Below, piece after piece: positions 1 through 9,887 of a stretch of 64,000 nucleotides of DNA. This DNA is from Rhynchopus sp. YZ270_cl-10 (Eukaryota; Euglenozoa; Diplonemea; Diplonemida; Diplonemidae), in the NCBI GenBank assembly GCA_964035575.1, contig OZ037883.1:1-64000 (forward strand), in the 5' to 3' direction. The translations under genes and the position numbers were made by a program. Numbering within the stretch: the first letter of the stretch is position 1; the number at the start of each line of letters is the position of its first letter. Under the pieces are notes generated by a model that was given only the letters and a program-made list of their open reading frames with translations, searched no databases and was not told the DNA's origin.

Positions 1-7
1 TTTCCCA

Positions 8-50
8 GCGATGTGTCCTGGGGGCCCTTCGGGCCCCCAGGACACATCGC
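8..50. repeat. Perfect 20-bp stem hairpin with 3-nt loop
   Basis: GCGATGTGTCCTGGGGGCCC at 8-27 is followed by TTC and then its exact reverse complement at 31-50. There is no mismatch. It lies at the outer end of the repeat block, and its first eleven bases recur at the other end of the block (2243-2253). Confidence 0.95.
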
Positions 51-1130
51 AACCCCGTTTTTGAGGTGGCCTGTAGGGTGACCCCTTCAAAAAGCTGGAA
101 CCCGGATTTTGGGGTCAGGGGTCCCTTTATGCACTTTTATGTATAAAAAAATGTCTGGGGCGAGAAAATGCAAATTTTTGCCTGCAAACACACTGCATAC
201 TACGACAGGACCATATTCCATCTTATCAGGAAAAATTTTGGAGGTGTTAGTCATAAAAACAATTTAAAATTTTTTGAAAAAACATGAGATCTGGATAAAA
301 GTTTTGACTGTACCTGTGGAAGGTGGGATTTTGCCTGTGTTTTGACTTTTTTTTTCAGTAAATAAACTTCTACTCATCTCCGGAGGCCGTCCGAGGTCGC
401 AATTAACTCATTTTGACACTTTAGGGCCATGTACCGCCCGTTTTTTCAAAAAGTTGAAAATTTTGGCCCCCAGGATTGGGTACAGCGTGTACTGAACCCT
501 GATTTTCGAAAAATCTCAACTTTTGAAATTCGTCACTTATGGCAGCATGTATCTGACACCCAATTTTGACTTTTCCCGTGAATCCATTCTGGTGCATATA
601 CACTATCTGGCACCCCTGAGTCCATTGCGGGGTCGTTTTTTCAAAAAGTCGACCGGACTAATACCTAATATGACCCTGGGTATAGCGTACCGTCTCAGAA
701 ACACCCCAAAATCAGTGTTTTTGAAGGGTTCTCACAGCTAAAATCGATGAAAAAATGTCAAAATCACTTTCCCGTGACCCAATAGCGTGAAATATGGCCC
801 ATGTGGGCCCCCAGGACCTATAACACCCCCAATCGGTCGATTCCATGCATATTTCACACCCCCAGATATATGTGCCCATGGGGTCCCAGTCCCCAAAATC
901 ATGATTTTTTCATGATTTTTGGCCCGATGCACTGACCTGCAGGGCCATACCGTCTACCGGGGCAACCATATTTTTGAAAAATCGGCCTTGCATCGGGCCC
1001 AATATGTCCCACAGGGTATGTTGCCCCAGATTCAGGTCCCCGCACAAGCCAAACCAATATTTTAAAATCGATTTTTTTGAAAAAAATATTTTTGAAAAAA
1101 AATCGTGATTTTTGGGATTTTGGTGATTTT

Positions 1131-2241
1131 TACAGTTTTGCACACCCTGAAAATCGATTTTTTCGGCTCCGCCGGTGAAATATCGACATAATTTAGGTAT
1201 GTTATGTGCATAATATACCCATTAGAGCCCATTCAAGTCACATTCCGACCATTTTTCGTGAAAAAATGCAACTTTTTGTCACCGTGACCCCGAAAAATGA
1301 CGATTTTTTGGTCGATTTTTTCGGCCAAAAATTTCGTACCACAGGGCCATACCATATACTGGGATTATCAACTTTTTGAAAATACGGCCTGGTATTCGGG
1401 TGTATATGTCCCATGGAGCCCATAGTAACCTTACTGTGTCATGCCGAAAGCCAATCTTAATAGTAAAATTCGATTTTCTGTGAAAAATATTTTGACCAAA
1501 AAATCGTCATTTTTCCGATTTTCGTCATTTTTACAGTTTTGCACACCCTGAAAATCGATTTTTTCGGCTCCGCCGGTGAAATATCGACATAATTTAGGTA
1601 TGTTATGTGCATAGCTCCGCCGGTGAAATATCGACATAATTTAGGTATGTTATGTGCATAATATACCCATTAGAGCCCATTCAAGTCACATTCCGACCAT
1701 TTTTCGTGAAAAAATGCAACTTTTTGTCACCGTGACCCCGAAAAATGACGATTTTTTGGTCGATTTTTTCGGCCAAAAATTTCGTACCACAGGGCCATAC
1801 TATATACTGGGATTATCAACTTTTTGAAAATACGGCCTGGTATTCGGGTGTATATGTCCCATGGGGCCCATAGTAACCTTACTGGGTCATGCCGAAAGCC
1901 AATCTTAATAGTAAAATTCGATTTTCTGTGAAAAATATTTTCACCAAAAAATCGTCATTTTTCCGATTTTCGTCATTTTTACAGTTTTGCACACCCTGAA
2001 AATCGATTTTTTCGGCTCCGCCGGTGAAATATCGACATAATTTAGGTATGTTATGTGCATAATATACCCATTAGAGCCCATTCAAGTCACATTCCGACCA
2101 TTTTTCGTGAAAAAATGCAACTTTTTGTCACCGTGACCCCCAAAAATGACGATTTTTTGGTCGATTTTTTCGGCCAAAAATTTCGTACCACAGGGCCATA
2201 CCAAAAACTGGGATTATCAACTTTTTGAAAATACGGCCTGG
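1131..2241. repeat. Tandem ~401-bp repeats, three copies
   Basis: The marker TACAGTTTTGCACACCCTG starts at 1131, 1532 and 1980, giving spacings of 401 and 448 bp. The 47-bp difference is a local duplication inside the middle copy (1567-1613 repeated at 1614-1660). The third copy stops at the GTAGCGATGTGTCC junction. Copies differ at only a few bases by eye, so the array is recent. Confidence 0.9.
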
Positions 2242-2253
2242 TAGCGATGTGTC

Positions 2254-3144
2254 CAACAGGGAAGTGTTTTGACCCGAGGGTCGGTGTGAAAAGTTGTGTT
2301 TATAAATACCGGAGCTGGTTTTGAGGGTGAATAGCATCCGCTAGATATAATACACAACCTTCCACTGCTGAAAGTGTTGTTTTTATTACTTTTTTATCAA
2401 TTGAAAAACACAGGGAAAAGGCACTAATGGGCGGAAAAAAGACCTTACTTAAAAGAGGGGAAGGGAGAATAAAAACACTTGCCCTTGGTTTTGTTATCTG
2501 CAAATTAGTTTGTTTACGTTACATTTTTTATGTGTGTAAAAATTGGTGGGAAAAATTTTTTTTGGGCCTCCCCTTGTATAACACTGCAGTACAGGGACCC
2601 CCCCCCCCCCCCCCCCCCCACTGTACACGTACCCCCCAGAAAGTAGCGAGGTGCCTGCCCCCTGTGCACCTTTTTTTTTTTTTTTTTTTTTTTTGGTGTT
2701 GTTCAACTTAGCCCTAGGCTCGCTTTTTTTATCTACATCCAGTGACAGAGGGGGTACTTACTAGTCAAGCGAGTATGTAAACAGCTAGATGTCCAGACAA
2801 GGGCACTTTACTATTGTACTGGCAAGACAGTGCCTGAAAACACAGTTAGTGGCACTAAAATAGAAAGCATGTGGGACAACTACAACCAACACTTCCCTGC
2901 AAATAATCAATAGGGTCGTATGTGAGTGCAATTTTTCCCAAAAGGAAAAGGGGAGGGGATGGGACGGGAGGGTTGCTCTGTCTACCGGTGTAGTTTTATT
3001 TTTCTTTGTCTTGGGGAGGGGAGGGGAGGAGAAGGAGGGGATTCTTTGTCTTGGGGAGGGGAGGGGAGGAGAAGGAGGGGATTGAGTGAGCCGTTTCCTC
3101 TGTAACACACAAACAAATAAAAAGGAAGTTCCATAATCTGTTTA
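2254..3144. other. Non-coding stretch before the transposon: homopolymers and small duplications
   Basis: No gene is supported. It holds a long C-run near 2600-2620, a T-run near 2671-2694, the word CCCCTGTGCACC near 2658 that recurs after the transposon (6040-6125), and an exact 40-bp tandem duplication of G-rich DNA at about 3002-3081. Short frames here are driven by homopolymers. Confidence 0.7.
3002..3081. repeat. 40-bp tandem duplication
   Basis: TTCTTTGTCTTGGGGAGGGG begins at 3002 and again at 3042. The purine-rich remainder of the unit is also duplicated. Confidence 0.85.
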
Positions 3145-3166
3145 AAGGGGCCCCCCAAATAAGTTC
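3145..3166 (+). repeat. Left terminal inverted repeat of the pogo-type element
   Basis: It is the exact reverse complement of 5888-5909 and is preceded by TA at 3143-3144. Identity stops after GTTC, where the left side reads CCCA and the right side differs. Confidence 0.93.
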
Positions 3167-3247
3167 CCCACCAAATAATAGGAATTTTCCCAAATAACTT
3201 CTTTTTTTTCCCGGCCCCCCCCACCCCGAATAAGTTCCCCCCCGGTG

Positions 3248-3282
<35 letters not shown>

Positions 3283-3380
3283 AGTGAGTTTTTTTTGAGT
3301 CAGGGAGCCGACGGAGATGAAGAGCCCCCTCCCCCCGCCCCAGAAGAATACAATCCTCCAGATAAATTTTGTAATAAACC

Positions 3381-5633
3381 ATGTTCGGCAGAAAGGTGAA
3401 CAAAGAAGACCTGATCAACCTCGAAGAGGTGTGGAAGGATCACGCGAGCTACGACGAGGTCTGTCAGAGAAAGGAGGGGCATTGGCTCAGGGGTAGTGAA
3501 GTCATGTCTTTGCTTTACCGGGTGACCCCCCTCAGCGTTCGTCCCCAAATATTTCACGCCACTCTGTCCCCGAACGAAATAAACGCCATGAAGATTTCAC
3601 AGAACTCGCACCCTACGAATGCTCCACCAACCAGTGCTCCACCAACCAGTGCTCCACCAGCCAGTGCAACCAGTGCTCCACCAACCAGTGCTCCACCAGC
3701 CAGTGCAACCAGTGCTCCACCAGCCAGTGCAACCAGTGCTCCGCCGACTCCTACTCCAAGCACTCTTGTGCCACCGACACCCGTCCCAGATGCAAGAGCA
3801 CCATCCCCACCCGCACCGCACCCATCGCTTTGGAACGCATGTGTTCTGAACACATCGGTACAAGGGATTCATTGGGTCGTGGCCTTGTACCGTGATGGGG
3901 AATGCCACCTCTTCGACCCCCTCGCCAAAACCCTCATCACACGTGGCCTTCAGGACCAGCTGAGGCTCATGTTTGGATCCGTTGTGGTCCAAGAGCTGGG
4001 TTGGCAAAGTGACAGCATTACCTGCGGGGTTTGGTGCGCTCTCATTCTCAAACTCCTATCATCTTCGGGAACTTTGTCCAACCAATTGCCCAATGTGCCC
4101 TGTGCTGTGGAGAGGGGTTTCTTTGTGAGTGCGTGTTGGACTTTTCTTGAGGCTATTCAGACATCCTGGACCATTGCCTCATTGTGCGAGCTAGAAGCAG
4201 CCCAACTTCAGCTGCTTTATGAGGAAGGAGCTGTTGCAATCGAGAAGGGTGTATCCACCGAGGGCAACAGCGACCGCAAGAGGAAGGATGCTCCCACAAG
4301 CATTGAGAGGCCCGCGAAGAGGCTCCGGCGCGAGCTGACTGTCTCGGAAAAGCTCTGGCTTTGTGCAGAACACGCCTCGGGAGTTTCCAAAAACCAACTG
4401 GGGGCGAAATACAACTTGGACGGTAAGTCCGTTGCGTTGATCCTGAGCAAGAGAGACGAGTTCGCAAGCATGCACGAGGATAGACGCTTCAAAACGACGG
4501 AGAGAAAAAGGGCAGGTGGAGGAGGGCGCAAAGCTACGTACGCAGAAGAAGAAGAAGCCGTCGCAGCGAGGGTTAGGGAAGAGCGTGCCCTCAAGAAGAA
4601 CATCACGCGTTCATGCGCGAAAGAGTGGCTCCAAGCCGAAATTGCGAAGAAGCACCCAAGGGCAATTGTCACTGAAAAGTTGCTTGACGGCTTCTTCCGG
4701 CGCGAATCCCTCTCCGAAAAAAAAGTGGACCGGCAGAGAAGCAAAACTATGATTGAACGTCTTTCTCTTGCCGCATCTTTTTTTGGCTACCTGCATGGCG
4801 TCCAGAGGCTCATCGCCACCCCCACTGTCATTGTCAATTTTGACGAGACACCCCTCTGTCCTCTGGGACAACGGGTGATGAGGGTCGTCGGCCCGATAGG
4901 CGAGTCAGCGGAGACGGAGATGGGGAACGTGTCCTCAACGGACACGAAAAGGTTCGCCACGGTCATCACCTGCGTGGCCGGCGTAACCGACCCCGAGGAC
5001 CAACCCCCCCCCTTTGTCATTTTCAAACAGGCAAACCTCCCCCGGGATGCTGAAAGGCAAAAATACCCCCCACAGGTCCATGTAGCGGCCACAGAGACAG
5101 GGGTTGTCAACGGGGATTTTATGACAACCAAGTACTCAGAGTACTTACAGAAGTACTTCCGAGGCAAGCGTTTGATCACCGTCTACGATTCTGCGAGAGC
5201 GCATCTCGTGGAAGGGTTCAAAACGAAGCTGAAGGAAAACGGGATGATCCCTGCAGTTATCCCGGGGGGGATGACGCTTGATCTCCAGTACCTGGATCGG
5301 TCCTTTTTTTTTTTGTTTAAACTTCAATACAGCAAGCTGGCGGATGACTTTATTTTATCGAGCAAAAAAAAGATGAATGCACAAGAACGGCGTATCAACG
5401 TTATGCACTGGGTTTATGAATCTCATCTTCGCACCTTGAAAGACATGGACGTTTTGTCAGGGATGCGTCGTCTGGGTTATGTGCTTGGTCACCGCCCCCA
5501 GATCAGCACCCTCCCCAACATCACCTGTCCCAAATGCGGGAGTGGATTTGGATGGAGGAAGCTGTACGATGAGCACATGTTGTCGTGCCGCATTGGGGTA
5601 TCCATTATGGACATCATGAAGAAGAAGAAGTGA
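3381..5633 (+). CDS. Ulp1/C48-like protease fused to pogo-type DDD transposase
   Basis: This single 750-residue frame starts at the first ATG after the left terminal repeat. Residues ~34-225 look like a Ulp1 cysteine peptidase: WLRGSEVMSLL near 35, GIHWVVALY (His164), HLFDPL (Asp179), Gln209 and ITCGVW (Cys215), the expected His-Asp-Gln-Cys order. A Pro/Thr/Ser/Ala repeat (about 78-140) interrupts that domain. Residues ~316-370 resemble the CENP-B/Psq helix-turn-helix (LTVSEKLWLCAEHASG) and ~385-455 a second CENP-B-type domain. The DDE_1 core has NFDETPL (Asp488), VYDSARAH (Asp603) and IPGGMTLDLQYLD (Asp639), with 35 residues between the last two acids as in pogo. CPKCG at ~716 and HMLSC at ~732 suggest a zinc finger. 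The transposase assignment is firm. The protease is well supported by its motifs. Whether it cleaves SUMO or another protein is unknown. Confidence 0.88.
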   Translation: MFGRKVNKEDLINLEEVWKDHASYDEVCQRKEGHWLRGSEVMSLLYRVTPLSVRPQIFHATLSPNEINAMKISQNSHPTNAPPTSAPPTSAPPASATSAPPTSAPPASATSAPPASATSAPPTPTPSTLVPPTPVPDARAPSPPAPHPSLWNACVLNTSVQGIHWVVALYRDGECHLFDPLAKTLITRGLQDQLRLMFGSVVVQELGWQSDSITCGVWCALILKLLSSSGTLSNQLPNVPCAVERGFFVSACWTFLEAIQTSWTIASLCELEAAQLQLLYEEGAVAIEKGVSTEGNSDRKRKDAPTSIERPAKRLRRELTVSEKLWLCAEHASGVSKNQLGAKYNLDGKSVALILSKRDEFASMHEDRRFKTTERKRAGGGGRKATYAEEEEAVAARVREERALKKNITRSCAKEWLQAEIAKKHPRAIVTEKLLDGFFRRESLSEKKVDRQRSKTMIERLSLAASFFGYLHGVQRLIATPTVIVNFDETPLCPLGQRVMRVVGPIGESAETEMGNVSSTDTKRFATVITCVAGVTDPEDQPPPFVIFKQANLPRDAERQKYPPQVHVAATETGVVNGDFMTTKYSEYLQKYFRGKRLITVYDSARAHLVEGFKTKLKENGMIPAVIPGGMTLDLQYLDRSFFFLFKLQYSKLADDFILSSKKKMNAQERRINVMHWVYESHLRTLKDMDVLSGMRRLGYVLGHRPQISTLPNITCPKCGSGFGWRKLYDEHMLSCRIGVSIMDIMKKKK
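3615..3750 (+). repeat. In-frame minisatellite coding a Pro/Thr/Ser/Ala linker
   Basis: Units reading ACCAGTGCTCCACCA with variants encode repeated SAPPT and SAPPASAT. The array lies between the first Ulp1-like segment and the catalytic His of the same protein, so its length can vary without breaking the frame. Confidence 0.85.
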
Positions 5634-5887
5634 GCACTGTGAACCCCCTCCCTTCCCGCCCCCCTCCCTCACCCACTGTTTGAGGTGTTGCCATCTGACC
5701 CCTCTCCTCCCTACTTCCGACTTGTTGGACCCGACACACATGTAGTGTCAGTTGCTGTTGTTTTCCACCCCAACCATCTCAGCCCCTTAGAGACTCCTCA
5801 CCAAAATAAAAGGCAGTATTTTTTGCCCAAATAACTTCCCCCCCAAATAACTTCTTTTATTCTTCGAGCAACCACCCCCCAAATAAA

Positions 5888-5909
5888 GAACTTATTTGGG
5901 GGGCCCCTT
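5888..5909 (-). repeat. Right terminal inverted repeat of the pogo-type element
   Basis: It is the exact reverse complement of 3145-3166 and is followed by TA at 5910-5911. Copies of CCAAATAACTTC lie just inside it (about 5828-5860). Confidence 0.93.
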
Positions 5910-5911
5910 TA

Positions 5912-6183
5912 GTAGTTTTCTTTTTGGTGAAAATTTTTGAGAACTTCTGTAAGTGTGACCTGACCCGACTGACTGACACCCAAAGGGGAAAACAACAATA
6001 ACGCACAACAAAATCAACAACAACAATGGTGGGTCTCGTCCCCTGTGCACCCTTGTATAAAAGTGAAAAGCCCCCTGTGCACCTTTTCAAAGCTCACTTT
6101 CCGGGAGGTTCGGCCACCCCTGTGCACCCTAGATGCCTTAGACATCAAATATGACCTTCCAGAACTCTTCCCAATACATACCA
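5912..6183. other. Non-coding stretch with CCCTGTGCACC words
   Basis: No gene is seen. CCTGTGCACC occurs three times between about 6040 and 6125, matching the copy near 2658 on the other side of the transposon. The transposon may therefore have landed inside an older repeat. Confidence 0.6.
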
Positions 6184-9100
6184 AGCTAAGGAGCTAAGGA
6201 GCTAAGGAGCTAAGGAGCTAAGGAGCTAAGGAGCTAAGGAGCTAAGGAGCTAAGGAGCTAAGGAGCTAAGGAGCTAAGGAGCTAAGGAGCTAAGGAGCTA
6301 AGGAGCTAAGGAGCTAAGGAGCTAAGGAGCTAAGGAGCTAAGGAGCTAAGGAGCTAAGGAGCTAAGGAGCTAAGGAGCTAAGGAGCTAAGGAGCTAAGGA
6401 GCTAAGGAGCTAAGGAGCTAAGGAGCTAAGGAGCTAAGGAGCTAAGGAGCTAAGGAGCTAAGGAGCTAAGGAGCTAAGGAGCTAAGGAGCTAAGGAGCTA
6501 AGGAGCTAAGGAGCTAAGGAGCTAAGGAGCTAAGGAGCTAAGGAGCTAAGGAGCTAAGGAGCTAAGGAGCTAAGGAGCTAAGGAGCTAAGGAGCTAAGGA
6601 GCTAAGGAGCTAAGGAGCTAAGGAGCTAAGGAGCTAAGGAGCTAAGGAGCTAAGGAGCTAAGGAGCTAAGGAGCTAAGGAGCTAAGGAGCTAAGGAGCTA
6701 AGGAGCTAAGGAGCTAAGGAGCTAAGGAGCTAAGGAGCTAAGGAGCTAAGGAGCTAAGGAGCTAAGGAGCTAAGGAGCTAAGGAGCTAAGGAGCTAAGGA
6801 GCTAAGGAGCTAAGGAGCTAAGGAGCTAAGGAGCTAAGGAGCTAAGGAGCTAAGGAGCTAAGGAGCTAAGGAGCTAAGGAGCTAAGGAGCTAAGGAGCTA
6901 AGGAGCTAAGGAGCTAAGGAGCTAAGGAGCTAAGGAGCTAAGGAGCTAAGGAGCTAAGGAGCTAAGGAGCTAAGGAGCTAAGGAGCTAAGGAGCTAAGGA
7001 GCTAAGGAGCTAAGGAGCTAAGGAGCTAAGGAGCTAAGGAGCTAAGGAGCTAAGGAGCTAAGGAGCTAAGGAGCTAAGGAGCTAAGGAGCTAAGGAGCTA
7101 AGGAGCTAAGGAGCTAAGGAGCTAAGGAGCTAAGGAGCTAAGGAGCTAAGGAGCTAAGGAGCTAAGGAGCTAAGGAGCTAAGGAGCTAAGGAGCTAAGGA
7201 GCTAAGGAGCTAAGGAGCTAAGGAGCTAAGGAGCTAAGGAGCTAAGGAGCTAAGGAGCTAAGGAGCTAAGGAGCTAAGGAGCTAAGGAGCTAAGGAGCTA
7301 AGGAGCTAAGGAGCTAAGGAGCTAAGGAGCTAAGGAGCTAAGGAGCTAAGGAGCTAAGGAGCTAAGGAGCTAAGGAGCTAAGGAGCTAAGGAGCTAAGGA
7401 GCTAAGGAGCTAAGGAGCTAAGGAGCTAAGGAGCTAAGGAGCTAAGGAGCTAAGGAGCTAAGGAGCTAAGGAGCTAAGGAGCTAAGGAGCTAAGGAGCTA
7501 AGGAGCTAAGGAGCTAAGGAGCTAAGGAGCTAAGGAGCTAAGGAGCTAAGGAGCTAAGGAGCTAAGGAGCTAAGGAGCTAAGGAGCTAAGGAGCTAAGGA
7601 GCTAAGGAGCTAAGGAGCTAAGGAGCTAAGGAGCTAAGGAGCTAAGGAGCTAAGGAGCTAAGGAGCTAAGGAGCTAAGGAGCTAAGGAGCTAAGGAGCTA
7701 AGGAGCTAAGGAGCTAAGGAGCTAAGGAGCTAAGGAGCTAAGGAGCTAAGGAGCTAAGGAGCTAAGGAGCTAAGGAGCTAAGGAGCTAAGGAGCTAAGGA
7801 GCTAAGGAGCTAAGGAGCTAAGGAGCTAAGGAGCTAAGGAGCTAAGGAGCTAAGGAGCTAAGGAGCTAAGGAGCTAAGGAGCTAAGGAGCTAAGGAGCTA
7901 AGGAGCTAAGGAGCTAAGGAGCTAAGGAGCTAAGGAGCTAAGGAGCTAAGGAGCTAAGGAGCTAAGGAGCTAAGGAGCTAAGGAGCTAAGGAGCTAAGGA
8001 GCTAAGGAGCTAAGGAGCTAAGGAGCTAAGGAGCTAAGGAGCTAAGGAGCTAAGGAGCTAAGGAGCTAAGGAGCTAAGGAGCTAAGGAGCTAAGGAGCTA
8101 AGGAGCTAAGGAGCTAAGGAGCTAAGGAGCTAAGGAGCTAAGGAGCTAAGGAGCTAAGGAGCTAAGGAGCTAAGGAGCTAAGGAGCTAAGGAGCTAAGGA
8201 GCTAAGGAGCTAAGGAGCTAAGGAGCTAAGGAGCTAAGGAGCTAAGGAGCTAAGGAGCTAAGGAGCTAAGGAGCTAAGGAGCTAAGGAGCTAAGGAGCTA
8301 AGGAGCTAAGGAGCTAAGGAGCTAAGGAGCTAAGGAGCTAAGGAGCTAAGGAGCTAAGGAGCTAAGGAGCTAAGGAGCTAAGGAGCTAAGGAGCTAAGGA
8401 GCTAAGGAGCTAAGGAGCTAAGGAGCTAAGGAGCTAAGGAGCTAAGGAGCTAAGGAGCTAAGGAGCTAAGGAGCTAAGGAGCTAAGGAGCTAAGGAGCTA
8501 AGGAGCTAAGGAGCTAAGGAGCTAAGGAGCTAAGGAGCTAAGGAGCTAAGGAGCTAAGGAGCTAAGGAGCTAAGGAGCTAAGGAGCTAAGGAGCTAAGGA
8601 GCTAAGGAGCTAAGGAGCTAAGGAGCTAAGGAGCTAAGGAGCTAAGGAGCTAAGGAGCTAAGGAGCTAAGGAGCTAAGGAGCTAAGGAGCTAAGGAGCTA
8701 AGGAGCTAAGGAGCTAAGGAGCTAAGGAGCTAAGGAGCTAAGGAGCTAAGGAGCTAAGGAGCTAAGGAGCTAAGGAGCTAAGGAGCTAAGGAGCTAAGGA
8801 GCTAAGGAGCTAAGGAGCTAAGGAGCTAAGGAGCTAAGGAGCTAAGGAGCTAAGGAGCTAAGGAGCTAAGGAGCTAAGGAGCTAAGGAGCTAAGGAGCTA
8901 AGGAGCTAAGGAGCTAAGGAGCTAAGGAGCTAAGGAGCTAAGGAGCTAAGGAGCTAAGGAGCTAAGGAGCTAAGGAGCTAAGGAGCTAAGGAGCTAAGGA
9001 GCTAAGGAGCTAAGGAGCTAAGGAGCTAAGGAGCTAAGGAGCTAAGGAGCTAAGGAGCTAAGGAGCTAAGGAGCTAAGGAGCTAAGGAGCTAAGGAGCTA

Positions 9101-9732
9101 AGGAGCTAAGGAGCTAAGGAGCTAAGGAGCTAAGGAGCTAAGGAGCTAAGGAGCTAAGGAGCTAAGGAGCTAAGGAGCTAAGGAGCTAAGGAGCTAAGGA
9201 GCTAAGGAGCTAAGGAGCTAAGGAGCTAAGGAGCTAAGGAGCTAAGGAGCTAAGGAGCTAAGGAGCTAAGGAGCTAAGGAGCTAAGGAGCTAAGGAGCTA
9301 AGGAGCTAAGGAGCTAAGGAGCTAAGGAGCTAAGGAGCTAAGGAGCTAAGGAGCTAAGGAGCTAAGGAGCTAAGGAGCTAAGGAGCTAAGGAGCTAAGGA
9401 GCTAAGGAGCTAAGGAGCTAAGGAGCTAAGGAGCTAAGGAGCTAAGGAGCTAAGGAGCTAAGGAGCTAAGGAGCTAAGGAGCTAAGGAGCTAAGGAGCTA
9501 AGGAGCTAAGGAGCTAAGGAGCTAAGGAGCTAAGGAGCTAAGGAGCTAAGGAGCTAAGGAGCTAAGGAGCTAAGGAGCTAAGGAGCTAAGGAGCTAAGGA
9601 GCTAAGGAGCTAAGGAGCTAAGGAGCTAAGGAGCTAAGGAGCTAAGGAGCTAAGGAGCTAAGGAGCTAAGGAGCTAAGGAGCTAAGGAGCTAAGGAGCTA
9701 AGGAGCTAAGGAGCTAAGGAGCTAAGGAGCTA
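6184..9732. repeat. Uninterrupted 8-bp satellite, unit GCTAAGGA
   Basis: About 3549 bp, or roughly 443 copies, of GCTAAGGA without a visible variant. The array starts after ACCAAG and ends in GGAGCTAGCTGTG. On the other strand the unit is TCCTTAGC. Perfect purity over this length means very recent expansion, strong homogenisation, or an assembly that filled in a collapsed array. It lies about 150 bp beyond the 3' end of the SUV3 gene, at the edge of the minus-strand gene group. Confidence 0.98.
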
Positions 9733-9887
9733 GCTGTGCAGGAAAAAAATGGTGATGGCAGGAAAAAAAAGAGGGACTGTCCCACCTTAGTTTGTTGTAC
9801 ATGTTGTTAGAAGAATTCCCTCTGTGAAGGCTGGGTGTGGAGATTACATTCCTCAGAAGAATCGCTCACTTTGACAACACGAGAGCT

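Larger units (their letters stand above)
1..2253. repeat. Diverged and near-identical tandem repeat block
   Basis: No gene is visible here. The block is built from phrases such as GGGCCATAC, TTTTTGAAAA and GTCACCGTGACCCC that recur every ~0.4 kb. The oldest, most diverged unit is about 730-1130. Nearly identical units follow at 1131-1531, 1532-1979 and 1980-2241 (partial). The words AGCGATGTGTCC occur at both ends (about 7-18 and 2242-2253), so the block may be one bounded element. Short reading frames inside it shift with the repeats and do not look coding. Confidence 0.8.
3145..5909 (+). mobile_element. Pogo-type DNA transposon, looks intact, with protease-transposase fusion
   Basis: The 2765-bp element has perfect 22-bp terminal inverted repeats starting AAGGGGCCCCCC (3145-3166 and 5888-5909). 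It is flanked on both sides by TA (3143-3144 and 5910-5911), the target duplication of Tc1/mariner/pogo elements. Inside both ends the word AATAACTTC or AATAAGTTC recurs several times, as expected for subterminal transposase-binding repeats. One open frame (3381-5633) fills most of it. The identical ends and unbroken frame suggest a young copy. It lies opposite in strand to every host gene in the window. Confidence 0.9.

Noticed and set aside
2427-2711. 94-codon plus-strand frame
   Set aside because: Its sequence depends on long C- and T-runs.
4217-4744. Minus-strand frame of 175 codons inside the transposon gene
   Set aside because: Antisense to a frame with recognised HTH and DDE motifs.
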